From positions 1-38,529 of the forward strand of contig PLQC01000149.1 of NCBI GenBank assembly GCA_003159675.1: 38,529 bases of DNA. Direction: 5' to 3'. Within the stretch, counting starts at the first letter, position 1. Each line of letters starts with the position of its first letter. This document shows positions 21,457-30,220 of this stretch, piece by piece. The position numbers and the translations under genes were made by a program. The notes beneath the pieces are model-generated. The model did not search any database and had not been told where the DNA came from. It was given only the letters and a program-made list of their open reading frames with translations. The DNA is from Limisphaerales bacterium (GTDB lineage: Bacteria > Verrucomicrobiota > Verrucomicrobiia > Limisphaerales > BOG-1460).

Positions 21457-22845
21457 ATGAACACTCGGCGCGTACTTTTTCTTCCGGCCGCAGCAATATC
21501 GGCCGCATTTATTCTGCTGGCAGGCCTTTCCATTGAAGCGGCCACCATCACCTGGACCAACACCAGCGGCGGCTACTGGAGCGCTGCCACCAACTGGAGT
21601 CCGAACCGGGTGCCCACGAACACCGATAACGCCCTGATCACGTCCTCGAATACCTATACCGTCACTCTTGACGTGGATGAAAACATCTACAGCATCATTA
21701 CCAATGTTGCCAATCTCACGCTGGGTGCCGGCGGCGGCGCTGCCGGTGTGCAAACGTTCGTCGTGACGAACCTGTCACCTTCCTCCGTGTTCTGCGTGAG
21801 TTCCCTGCTGCTGGTGACGAATGGCGGCGTGTTCCTGATGACGAACGGCAACATGAATGCGAATTCACTGATCATAGACAATGGCGGCGTGTTCAATATG
21901 GCAGCCAGTTCGCTCTATGGGGATGTTACGGTGGCAAGCGGCGGCGTGTTGAATGCAACGAACTTTAACTACATGTTTGGAGCGATGACGGTGGCCAGCG
22001 GCGGCGTGCTGAATCCGAGCCCATTGTTTTTATACGGTCCGGCGACCAACTCCGGGACCATCAATCTGACCAACGGACCCGGACTTTCCATCATAAACAA
22101 TGGAACGACCAACGCGCAGGGCAGCCTGGTCAATCAACCAGGTGGGTTGATCAATTTTTTGGGCGATAATTCGGGGATTGCCGGGGGTGAGGGCCATGAT
22201 TATTTCGTCAATCAGGGCCGGATCATCAAGAGTGCCGGTTCCGGCTTGAGCGTGATCGATGTTGAATTCGCCACGAACTCGGGCACGATCACCGCCCAAA
22301 CGGGACAAATGGTATTGGCCGGCCAGTGGACTCTGCTGCCCTCCGGCAGTTTGAATGTCGGCCTGAATAGCGCAACCAATTATGGCAATTTTTACTTCTC
22401 TGTCTATTCTGTCAATATCCCCGGAAATGCGGGCTTGGCCGGTGCCTTCAACGCCACCTTGAACAATGGTTATGTCCCGACCAATGGCACCCCCTTCAAC
22501 GTCGTGTCTTATGGCTCATTTACGGGGAATTTCAGCAGCCTCGGACTCCCGGCGGGCGTGATGTGGCAGTCCACCTACGGCAGCACGAATTTCACCCTGA
22601 TGGCCAAGAGCGGGAAACCGCAGTTTGGAACCTTCAACCTGTCAGGAACCAACCTGACCTTCAGCGGCCTGGGCGGATCGCCGGGCAGCAATTATGTGAT
22701 TCTGGCCAGTACCAACCTAACGCTGCCGTTGATCAACTGGACGGCTTTGACAACCAACACCTTTGATGGCACGGGCCATTTCAACTATACCAACAAGGTC
22801 ATTCCCGGCAAACCGCAACAGTTCTTCATCTTCAAATTACCCTGA
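21457..22845 (+). CDS. Secreted beta-helix (autotransporter-repeat-like) protein with shared C-terminal domain
   Basis: The 462-residue protein starts at ATG 21457 (MNTRRVLFLPAAAISAAFIL) with a signal peptide ending near SIEA-ATIT. It opens with WTNTSGGYWSAATNWSPNRV, the typical N-terminus of Verrucomicrobia autotransporter/beta-helix proteins, followed by glycine- and asparagine-rich beta-helix turns (for example VASGGVLN repeated at about residues 165 and 183). The last 75 residues (PQFGTFNLSGTNLTFSGLG ... QFFIFKLP) are the compact domain that also ends the neighbouring secreted proteins. No enzymatic motif is present; adhesion or surface display is inferred. It is preceded by copy 1 of the duplicated regulatory block. 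Confidence 0.83.
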   Translation: MNTRRVLFLPAAAISAAFILLAGLSIEAATITWTNTSGGYWSAATNWSPNRVPTNTDNALITSSNTYTVTLDVDENIYSIITNVANLTLGAGGGAAGVQTFVVTNLSPSSVFCVSSLLLVTNGGVFLMTNGNMNANSLIIDNGGVFNMAASSLYGDVTVASGGVLNATNFNYMFGAMTVASGGVLNPSPLFLYGPATNSGTINLTNGPGLSIINNGTTNAQGSLVNQPGGLINFLGDNSGIAGGEGHDYFVNQGRIIKSAGSGLSVIDVEFATNSGTITAQTGQMVLAGQWTLLPSGSLNVGLNSATNYGNFYFSVYSVNIPGNAGLAGAFNATLNNGYVPTNGTPFNVVSYGSFTGNFSSLGLPAGVMWQSTYGSTNFTLMAKSGKPQFGTFNLSGTNLTFSGLGGSPGSNYVILASTNLTLPLINWTALTTNTFDGTGHFNYTNKVIPGKPQQFFIFKLP

Positions 22846-22902
22846 CACTTGACCGCGCGGATGACGATTTGGAACTTTGAAGACCCAACCAAACGGACAA
22901 CC

Positions 22903-24270
22903 ATGAATACCAAATGTAACCTGATTCGGATCTGCCTGCTGTGCGCGGTGCTTTTTCATGCGGCCGACAGCGGAGCGCAAACCGTGACCCAGATTGCCGC
23001 AGGATTCTATCACAGCCTGTTTCTCAAGAGTGATGGCAGCCTATGGGCCATGGGCTATAACAACGATGGCCAGTTGGGCGATGGCATGGTTGATGGCACT
23101 TTTAATAGCACCAACCGCCCCGAGCAAATTGTGGCCACGAACGTTACGGCAATCGCCGCAAACTCCCACAGCTTGTTTCTCAAGAGCGACGGCAGTCTAT
23201 GGGGCATGGGCTATAATGGCGATGGCGAGTTGGGCGATGGCACTATAAACAATACCAATCGTCCAGAGCGAATTGTGATTACTAACGTGACGGCGATTGT
23301 GGCCAGCAGCGGCCACAGCTTGTTTCTCAAAAGCGACGGCAGCCTGTGGGCCATGGGCTTCAACGGTGATGGTAGTTTGGGTGACGGCACTTTCACCAGC
23401 ACCAACCAACCGGAACAAATCGTCGCTACCAATGTCACGGCCATTGCCGCCGGAGACAACCACACCCTGTTTCTCAAGCGCGATGGCAGTCTGTGGGCGA
23501 TGGGTCGCAACGTGGAAGGTCAATTGGGCGACGGCACTGTTAGTTCCACCACCAACCGGCCCGAACAGATTATCGCCACTAACGTCACGGCGATTGCCGG
23601 AGGCTCCTGGCACACCCTGTTTCTTATGAGCGATGGCAGTCTGTGGGCCATGGGCGACAACGACGATGGCCAACTAGGCGACGGTACTTTTAATAACACC
23701 AACCGGCCGGAACAAATTATAGCCAGCAATGTCACGGCCATTTCCGCCGGTCAACACCATAGTTTATTTCTCAAGGATGACGGGAGCCTATGGGCCATGG
23801 GCTTGAACAGTTCAGGCGAATTGGGCGATGGCACAAACTCCAGAACAAACCGTCCCGAGCAGATTGTCGCCAGTGGTGTCGCTGCGATTGCCGCTGGACT
23901 GGAACACAGCCTGTTTCTTAAGAACGACGGCAGTTTGTGGGCCATGGGCTACAACTTTTTTGGTCAATTGGGCGACGGCACCACTGATCACGGCCTCTAC
24001 ACCACCAACCTTCCCGAGCAGATTGTGGCCGGTTCAATCGTGCCGCCCAGCTACAAAATCTCCGCCCAGCTTTTGAGCGGGGGAGGTGTTCAGTTGTCCT
24101 TTGTGGGCATCGCCGGAACGAATTATGCGCTGGACCGCGCGTTCAACCTATCACCGGCCAACTGGATGCCGCAGGTGACCAATCCCGCCGGCGCGGGCGG
24201 GGTGCTGGTGCTCACCAACACGCCCAACCCGGCCACCAACAATTTCTGGCGCATCCGCTCCGTGCCATAA
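22903..24270 (+). CDS. Secreted RCC1-repeat protein 1
   Basis: The 455-residue protein starts at ATG 22903 with a signal peptide (residues 1-26, ending DSGAQ). Seven RCC1-type repeats of about 48 residues follow, with consensus VTAIAAGxxHSLFLKSDGSLWAMG...GQLGDGT...NRPEQIVATN, enough for a seven-bladed beta-propeller. The last 75 residues (from SYKISAQLLSGGGVQLSF to NFWRIRSVP) are the shared C-terminal domain. Extracellular RCC1 propellers have no known catalytic role; binding of a polymer or partner is inferred. It is the first of three tandem paralogues. Confidence 0.9.
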   Translation: MNTKCNLIRICLLCAVLFHAADSGAQTVTQIAAGFYHSLFLKSDGSLWAMGYNNDGQLGDGMVDGTFNSTNRPEQIVATNVTAIAANSHSLFLKSDGSLWGMGYNGDGELGDGTINNTNRPERIVITNVTAIVASSGHSLFLKSDGSLWAMGFNGDGSLGDGTFTSTNQPEQIVATNVTAIAAGDNHTLFLKRDGSLWAMGRNVEGQLGDGTVSSTTNRPEQIIATNVTAIAGGSWHTLFLMSDGSLWAMGDNDDGQLGDGTFNNTNRPEQIIASNVTAISAGQHHSLFLKDDGSLWAMGLNSSGELGDGTNSRTNRPEQIVASGVAAIAAGLEHSLFLKNDGSLWAMGYNFFGQLGDGTTDHGLYTTNLPEQIVAGSIVPPSYKISAQLLSGGGVQLSFVGIAGTNYALDRAFNLSPANWMPQVTNPAGAGGVLVLTNTPNPATNNFWRIRSVP

Positions 24271-24353
24271 CGATGGTTTCGTGGGGAACGAAGAACAATC
24301 CAGAAAACGCAGACCCAACACTGTGCCTAAAATCAAAAACGGAAAGCAAAACA

Positions 24354-25706
24354 ATGAAAACTAAACGAAACCTGATTCAAATTTGCCTGCTGTGTGCGGT
24401 GCTGTTGCAAGCACTGTCCAGCGGAGCGCAAACCGTGACCAAGATCGCCGCAGGAACATCCCACAGCCTGTTTCTCAAGAGCGACGGCAGTTTCTGGGCC
24501 ATGGGCGACAACACTTATGGCCAGTTGGGCGATGGCACTTACAACAACACCAACCGACCCGAGCAGGTTCTGGCCACCAATATCACGGCGATTGCCGCAG
24601 GATATGAACACAGCCTGTTTCTCAAGAGCGACACCAGTCTTTGGGCCGTGGGTGACAACAACTATTATGGCCAGTTGGGCGACGGCACTTACACAACCAC
24701 CAACCGCCCCCAGCAGATTGTGGCCACCAACGTTACGGCGATTGCCGGCGGATTCGGCCACAGCCTGTTTCTCAAGAGCGACGGCAGCCTGTGGGCCATG
24801 GGCTGGAATAACAATGGCCAGTTGGGCGATGGCACTTACAACACGACCAACCGCCCCGAGCAGATTGTGTCCAGCAACGTCACAGCGATCGCCGCAGGAA
24901 CATACCACAGCCTGTTTCTCAAGAAGGACGGCAGTCTGTGGGGCATGGGCGACAACTATTATGGCCAGTTGGGCGAAGGCACTTACCAAAACTGGACCAA
25001 CCAGCCCGAGCTGATTGTGTCCAACAACGTCACGGCAATTGCCGCAGGAGGCTTCCACAGCCTGTTTATCAAGAGCGACACCAGTCTGTGGGCCATGGGC
25101 TGGAATGAGTATGGCGAGTTGGGCGACGGCACTTCTGATAATGGCTACTATGAAACCAACCGCCCCGAACAAATTGTGTCCACCAACGTCACGGCGATTG
25201 CCGCAGGAACATATCATAGCCTGTTTATCAAGAGCGACGGCAGTTTGTGGGCCATGGGCTACAACCCAGATGGCGAGTTGGGCGACGGCACTATCAACAA
25301 TAAATTCAGTCCCGAGCCGATTGTGTCCAATAACGTCACGGCGATTGCCGCAGGAAGCTACGGCTACCACAGCCTGTTTCTCAAGACCGACGGCAGTCTG
25401 TGGGGCATGGGCCAGAACACCTCTGGCCAGTTGGGCGACGGCACCACCACCAGCACTAACCGCCCCGAACTGATTGTGGCCGGTCCACTCCAGCTCTCCA
25501 TCCAGCTTTTGAGCGGCGGAAATGTGCGTTTGTCTTGCGTGGGCCTGGTCGGAACGGATTACGCGCTGGATCGTTCCTTCAGCCTGTCACCGGCCAACTG
25601 GGTGCCGCAGGTGACCAATCCCGCCGGCGCGGGCGGGGTGCTGGTGCTCACCAACACGCCCAACCCGGCCACCAACAATTTCTGGCGCGTCCGCTCCGTG
25701 CCGTAA
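24354..25706 (+). CDS. Secreted RCC1-repeat protein 2
   Basis: The 450-residue paralogue starts at ATG 24354 (MKTKRNLIQICLLCAVLLQA) with a signal peptide and seven RCC1 repeats. It differs from the first mostly in the variable loops between the GQLGDGT and NRPEQIV blocks (for example NYYGQLGEGTYQNWTNQPEL). The C-terminal domain runs from LQLSIQLLSGGNVRLSCVG to NFWRVRSVP and lacks the PPSYKIS linker of copies 1 and 3. The 83-bp intergenic segment before it closely matches that before copy 3, so the unit duplicated with its spacer. Loop changes with constant scaffold suggest divergence of ligands, but this is not tested. Confidence 0.9.
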   Translation: MKTKRNLIQICLLCAVLLQALSSGAQTVTKIAAGTSHSLFLKSDGSFWAMGDNTYGQLGDGTYNNTNRPEQVLATNITAIAAGYEHSLFLKSDTSLWAVGDNNYYGQLGDGTYTTTNRPQQIVATNVTAIAGGFGHSLFLKSDGSLWAMGWNNNGQLGDGTYNTTNRPEQIVSSNVTAIAAGTYHSLFLKKDGSLWGMGDNYYGQLGEGTYQNWTNQPELIVSNNVTAIAAGGFHSLFIKSDTSLWAMGWNEYGELGDGTSDNGYYETNRPEQIVSTNVTAIAAGTYHSLFIKSDGSLWAMGYNPDGELGDGTINNKFSPEPIVSNNVTAIAAGSYGYHSLFLKTDGSLWGMGQNTSGQLGDGTTTSTNRPELIVAGPLQLSIQLLSGGNVRLSCVGLVGTDYALDRSFSLSPANWVPQVTNPAGAGGVLVLTNTPNPATNNFWRVRSVP

Positions 25707-25788
25707 CGATGGTTTCGTGCGGAACGAAGAACATTCCAGAAAACGCAGAAGCAACACTGTGCCCAAAATCAAAAACGAAAGCAAAACC

Positions 25789-27171
25789 ATGAAAACCACA
25801 CGAAACCTGATTCACATTTGCCTGCTGGGTGCGGTGCTGTTGCAAGCGCTCACCAGCGGAGCACAAACCGTGACCAAGATCGCCGCAGGACAATACCACA
25901 GCCTGTTTCTCAAGAGTGATGGCAGCCTATGGGCCATGGGCTACAACTTGAATGGCGAGTTGGGCGACGGCACTTACAGCACCACCAACCAGCCTGAGCT
26001 GATTGTGTCCAACAACGTCATGGCGATTGCCGCAGGAGGTTACCACAGCTTGTTTCTCAAGAGCGACGGCAGCCTGTGGGCCATGGGCGACAACTTTTAT
26101 GGCGAGTTGGGCGACGGCACTGACTTTAACAACACCAACCGACCCGAGCTGATTGTGTCCAACAACGTCACGGCGATTGCCGCAGGATTCGATCACAGCC
26201 TGTTTCTCAAGAGCGACGGCAGCTTGTGGGCCATGGGCTTCAACTTTTATGGCGAGTTGGGGGACGGCACCGCCAACTACTACATCGACCAACCCGAGAT
26301 GATTGTGTCCAACAACGTCACGGCGATTGCCGCCGGAACCGACCATAGCCTGTTTCTCAAGAGCGATGGCAGTCTCTGGGCCATGGGCTATAACAACTAT
26401 GGCCAGTTGGGGGATGGCACCGCCAACATCTTAACCAACCAGCCTGAACTGATTGTGTCCAACAACGTCACGGCGATTGCCGCCAGATACGACCAAAGTC
26501 TGTTTCTCAAAAGCGATGGCAGCCTGTGGGGTATGGGTTTTAATGGCGCTGGCCAATTGGGCGACGGCACTTACAACAACACCAACCTCCCCGAGATGAT
26601 TGTGTCCAACAACGTCACGGCGATTGCAGCCGGGGCCAGCCACAGCCTGTTTCTCAAGAGCGACGGCAGTCTGTGGGCCGTGGGCGGGAACGAGTATGGC
26701 GAGTTGGGCGACGGCACTTACAGTAGTAACGCCCCATACGATGCAACTAACCGCCCCGAGCTGATTGTGTCCAACAACGTCACGGCGATTGCAGCCGGGG
26801 CCAGCCACAGCCTGTTTCTCAAGAGCAACGGCAGTTTGTGGGCCATGGGCTGGAACAACGAGGGTCAGTTGGGCGACGGCACCACTGATCACGGCCTCTA
26901 CACCACCAACCTTCCCGAGCAGATTGTGGCCGGTTCAATCGTGCCGCCCAGCTATAAAATCTCCGTCCAGCTTATGAGCGGCGGCAATGTGCAACTGTCC
27001 TTTGTGGGCATCGCCGGAACGAATTATGCGCTGGACCGCACGTTCAACCTATCACCGGCCAACTGGGTGCCGCAGATGACCAATCCCGCCGGCGCGGGCG
27101 GGGTGCTGGTGCTCACCAACACGCCCAACCCGGCCACCAACAATTTCTGGCGCATCCGCTCTGTGCCGTAG
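25789..27171 (+). CDS. Secreted RCC1-repeat protein 3
   Basis: The 460-residue paralogue starts at ATG 25789 (MKTTRNLIHICLLGAVLLQA) with signal peptide and seven RCC1 repeats. Repeats use NVTAIAAG and QPELIVSNN or RPELIVSNN linkers, unlike the EQIVATN of copy 1. The last repeat and C-terminal domain (TTDHGLYTTNLPEQIVAGSI ... NFWRIRSVP) match copy 1 almost exactly, while the signal peptide and linkers are closer to copy 2. This mosaic suggests gene conversion or unequal exchange between tandem copies. Confidence 0.9.
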   Translation: MKTTRNLIHICLLGAVLLQALTSGAQTVTKIAAGQYHSLFLKSDGSLWAMGYNLNGELGDGTYSTTNQPELIVSNNVMAIAAGGYHSLFLKSDGSLWAMGDNFYGELGDGTDFNNTNRPELIVSNNVTAIAAGFDHSLFLKSDGSLWAMGFNFYGELGDGTANYYIDQPEMIVSNNVTAIAAGTDHSLFLKSDGSLWAMGYNNYGQLGDGTANILTNQPELIVSNNVTAIAARYDQSLFLKSDGSLWGMGFNGAGQLGDGTYNNTNLPEMIVSNNVTAIAAGASHSLFLKSDGSLWAVGGNEYGELGDGTYSSNAPYDATNRPELIVSNNVTAIAAGASHSLFLKSNGSLWAMGWNNEGQLGDGTTDHGLYTTNLPEQIVAGSIVPPSYKISVQLMSGGNVQLSFVGIAGTNYALDRTFNLSPANWVPQMTNPAGAGGVLVLTNTPNPATNNFWRIRSVP

Positions 27172-27411
27172 CGAATCTTCGTGTGTCAGCGACTATGTCG
27201 CTCAAGATCCATTCCGCGACGAAAGCAGTCGTTCATTTTGGCTGGGTTGGATTTATTATGTCCAACATGAAAGGTCTCTCTTGAATGCCGGCCGATTGGT
27301 ATTTGGCCAAAGAATGCCCTGGAAAGCGGCCCCAAAGTGGCGATAAACCCGTTCGGGCGCCCGATTCCAGACTTGTCGAGAGCTTGAGAAGCCCGTAAAC
27401 TCAGGGCGGAT

Positions 27412-27499
27412 CGCGGGGTGGAGCAGCCCGGCAGCTCGTCAGACTCATAATCCCGCCTGGGCGGAATCGCTGGTTCACAAATCCTGCCCCCGCAACCCA
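27412..27499 (+). pseudogene. Decayed initiator tRNA (tRNA-fMet-like)
   Basis: The sequence aligns with initiator tRNA: acceptor CGCGGGG (27412-27418) pairing with CCCCGCA before the end, D arm GAGCAGCCCGGCAGCTC and CTCATAA anticodon loop (CAU). It cannot fold correctly. The 3' side of the anticodon stem reads TCCCG instead of the complement of TCAGA, with an extra CCGCCTGGGCGGAA block, the T loop has two extra bases and the end is ACCCA. The expected length is about 77 nt; this is 88. The interval 27172-27606 contains no other supported feature; a minus-strand open frame through it has no recognisable product. Confidence 0.7.
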
Positions 27500-27606
27500 T
27501 TCGATCCTCCTGGTCGATGATAACGATACGTGTCGGATCACCACGAAATGGTTTCTGCATTCGATTTCGCTGGCGCTTGCCCCGATCCCATCCTCTTTTG
27601 CGGGGA

Positions 27607-28704
27607 CTAAATTGAAGGCGCTGACTTTTTGAGCAACCGTAAGATCACACCCACGCGCGTTTCGACGCCGAGCCGCTGAAAAATATTTTCCACATGCTTG
27701 TGGACAGTGCGTGGGCTGATGCCGAGGATGCGCGCGATATCAGCATTGGTCTTGCCTTCGCTGATCCACCAGGCGACCTCAAACTGACGCGGACTCAGGT
27801 TGAGCGCCGTGGAATTTTTCAGCCAGTCCCGCGATGGATCCAGCCTGAGACTCAATACCATTTGGCCCGAAATGGTTGATGGAACCCTTTGGATGGAAAG
27901 TTCTCCGTGAGCGCGGTTGAGCAGCAATGGCGGTTCCTTTGTTCTTAAATCACGAGACACTGCCAGCCTCCGCTGAGCCCAGTTCAACATTTCTGCCGGC
28001 AATTTTCCGTTCGGGCACGGGCCGATCCAATCCAGCGCCGCCCCCGTGTGATTGAGAATCCGGCCTTCCTGGGTGGCGGTGACTGTGGCCAGCGAGTGCT
28101 GGTGCATGGCCAGAGAGGCGTCGGTGGCTACCTGGCGCATCTGGTCGGCAACACGAAGGTTTTGGAGCGCAACGAGCAACTGGGCGCGAAAATGTTCCAG
28201 CACGGTACGGTCGCGATTGCTGTAGTCATGGGAGCGCCGGGACAACGCAAAGGCGGTGATTTGGTTCTGCTTCGTATGGAGGGCGGCGGAAATCTGGTAT
28301 TCGACGCCCAAAGGACGATAGACATCGGTATAAAGTTCCAGTTGATGAAATGCCTCTCGCGAGAGAAAGTCGGAGATTTTGAGGACCGACAAATCCTGCT
28401 TGTTCATCTGCCGGGTGATGATCGGATGCTGGTGGGCGAAGGCGGCGAATTTGGGTAGCAGCGCACCAATGGAACCCATGTCCGGCCGCAACAGCACAAA
28501 GTTCTTTTGCGGCGATTGAAAATCGACCTCGTTGTAGGAAAACCAGTCGGAGGGAACCAGTCGGGGAAAGGCGTCCTCGAGCAGCCAAAGCCGGAGGACG
28601 GACACGTCCCGAAACGAGTGCAGTTCGCGGATGCAATCCAGCAGCAAATCATAATCCTGCGAGCCAAGCCGGAACATGGACTTTGGGGTATTTGGAGCGG
28701 GCAT
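27607..28704 (-). CDS. LuxR-family (GerE HTH) transcriptional regulator
   Basis: The 365-residue regulator has a C-terminal LuxR/GerE helix-turn-helix (LNLSPRQFEVAWWISEGKTN, ADIARILGISPRTVHKHVEN then IFQRLGVETRVGVI) and a long N-terminal sensory region without a recognised receiver motif, probably GAF/PAS-like. ATG 28704 (MPAPNTPKSMFRLG) is chosen because GAGAGGAAG lies just upstream; longer starts at 28737 and 28746 would put the N-terminus inside the palindrome. It diverges from the NHL-repeat gene. A perfect palindrome lies 34-53 nt upstream, suggesting autoregulation and control of the divergent gene. A deleted duplicate of it lies at 21126. Confidence 0.88.
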   Translation of the reverse strand: MPAPNTPKSMFRLGSQDYDLLLDCIRELHSFRDVSVLRLWLLEDAFPRLVPSDWFSYNEVDFQSPQKNFVLLRPDMGSIGALLPKFAAFAHQHPIITRQMNKQDLSVLKISDFLSREAFHQLELYTDVYRPLGVEYQISAALHTKQNQITAFALSRRSHDYSNRDRTVLEHFRAQLLVALQNLRVADQMRQVATDASLAMHQHSLATVTATQEGRILNHTGAALDWIGPCPNGKLPAEMLNWAQRRLAVSRDLRTKEPPLLLNRAHGELSIQRVPSTISGQMVLSLRLDPSRDWLKNSTALNLSPRQFEVAWWISEGKTNADIARILGISPRTVHKHVENIFQRLGVETRVGVILRLLKKSAPSI

Positions 28705-28737
28705 TTTCTTCCTCTCAGTCACCAACGGGAGGTTCAT

Positions 28738-28757
28738 AATACGCATTTATGCGTATT
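28738..28757. promoter_or_regulatory. Perfect palindrome, candidate operator of the LuxR-family regulator
   Basis: AATACGCATTTATGCGTATT has perfect 8-bp arms and a 4-bp centre. It lies between the LuxR-family start (28704) and the divergent NHL-repeat gene. It is conserved in the duplicated region at 21226-21245 despite drift elsewhere in the copy. Confidence 0.6.
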
Positions 28758-28789
28758 GCAAGGCAATGTTTCTAAGATAGGCTGCCTCG

Positions 28790-30097
28790 ATGCCCTGCGG
28801 TTTATCGAAACACGAACGCATTTTATGCGATCGGGGATGGTCTGCGCGAGCCGACAACAGAATCCCTGGGAAACCTTTTTTTATCGTGGTGCTGACATTG
28901 ACGTTGCTTAACGGCACTTGTCAGCCCTTGCCCGAGCTCGATTACACACCTTATGCGTTCAGCACCGCAGCCGGGCTGGCGGGCTTTCCGGGCACCAATA
29001 GCGGACCCGGGAGCTTCGCGCGGTTCCATAATCCGGCCGGCGTGGCCGTGGACGTCAGCAACAACGTCTATGTGGCCGACACCTTTAACGGCGCCATCCG
29101 GAAAACGACGCCGGCTGGAACCAACTGGACGGTGTCCACGCTCGCCAGCGGTTTTAATTATCCTTACGGCGTGGCCGTGGACATCAGCAACAACGTCTAT
29201 GTGGCCGACACGTTAAACGGTGCCATCCGGAAAATGACGCCGCTGGGAACCAACTGGACGGTGTCCACGCTCGCGAGCGGTTTTAATTACCCCAACAGCG
29301 TGGCCGTGGACACCAATGGCAACGTCTATGTGGCGGACTCTTACAATTCCATTATTCGCAAAGTGACGCCGTTGGGAGGGGTCACAACTCTTGCCGGACA
29401 GTTGGGCAGCCCTGGCACCAATGACGGGACCGGGACCGCCGCGCGTTTTAATCTTCCCCTGGGCGTGGCGGTGGACAGCGCGGGCAACGTCTATGTGGCA
29501 GATACCTACAACGAAACGATTCGGAAAGTGACGGCCAGCGGGGTGGTGAGCACCCTGGCCGGAATGCCTGGCGTTTCTGGCGGCGTGGACGGGACCGGAA
29601 GCGTCGCACGGTTTGATTTTCCCAGTGGCGTGGCGGTGGACAGCGCCACCAACGTCTATGTGGCCGACACCGACAACGATACCATCCGCAGAGTCACTCC
29701 CGCGGGAGTGGTGACGACGTTGGGCGGACTGCTGGGCAATGCCGGGAGCACGGATGCGGCGGGGAACGGAGCGCGGTTTAACAATCCTCAAGGGGTTGCC
29801 GCCAGCGCCGACGGCATCAGCATCTATGTGGCCGACTCCGGCAACTGCACGATCCGGAGTGGGGTGCTGGTCAGCAGCGTGCCGGTGATTGTCCCCGGCA
29901 GCCTCGCCTTCAGCAGCAACCACTTTGGCTTCAATCTGACCGGCACGGCGGAGCAGTTGGTGGTGGTGCAAACGTCAACGAATCTCGTGAACTGGCTTCC
30001 CATCTGGACCAACACCTTCGGCACCGGCCTCCTTCCCTTCAGCGACCCGCAGAGCGGGGTTTCTTCCGAACGCTTTTATCGGGCGTTCACACCATGA
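28790..30097 (+). CDS. NHL-repeat secreted protein with shared C-terminal domain
   Basis: The frame of up to 435 residues contains six NHL repeats (for example AGVAVDVSNNVYVADTFNGA, LGVAVDSAGNVYVADTYNET), forming a six-bladed propeller. The last 75 residues (SLAFSSNHFGFNLTGTAEQ ... SERFYRAFTP) are the common C-terminal domain. The start is uncertain. ATG 28790 lies inside the duplicated regulatory region, which is non-coding in copy 1. The hydrophobic stretch FFIVVLTLTLLNGTCQP (about residues 30-46) is the probable signal peptide, so translation might begin later at a non-ATG codon. It is divergent from the LuxR-family gene and plausibly regulated by it. Confidence 0.82.
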   Translation: MPCGLSKHERILCDRGWSARADNRIPGKPFFIVVLTLTLLNGTCQPLPELDYTPYAFSTAAGLAGFPGTNSGPGSFARFHNPAGVAVDVSNNVYVADTFNGAIRKTTPAGTNWTVSTLASGFNYPYGVAVDISNNVYVADTLNGAIRKMTPLGTNWTVSTLASGFNYPNSVAVDTNGNVYVADSYNSIIRKVTPLGGVTTLAGQLGSPGTNDGTGTAARFNLPLGVAVDSAGNVYVADTYNETIRKVTASGVVSTLAGMPGVSGGVDGTGSVARFDFPSGVAVDSATNVYVADTDNDTIRRVTPAGVVTTLGGLLGNAGSTDAAGNGARFNNPQGVAASADGISIYVADSGNCTIRSGVLVSSVPVIVPGSLAFSSNHFGFNLTGTAEQLVVVQTSTNLVNWLPIWTNTFGTGLLPFSDPQSGVSSERFYRAFTP

Positions 30098-30220
30098 CCG
30101 GCACCCTCCTTATCACTTTGAAACAACCTGACAGGTTGGAATGTTTGCCCTGCTCCGGGCGGGTGCGACTGTCCATTTCAGGCTTCAGTCATCACAAAAT
30201 ATCAATCAGTTGGATCATTT

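Noticed and set aside
24333-25370. 345-codon minus-strand open frame of repeating peptide
   Set aside because: It mirrors the RCC1 repeats; the repeat periodicity explains both the length and the apparent domain structure.
27186-27560. 124-codon minus-strand open frame
   Set aside because: It runs through the decayed initiator tRNA, has no recognisable domain and its start is not supported by a ribosome-binding site.
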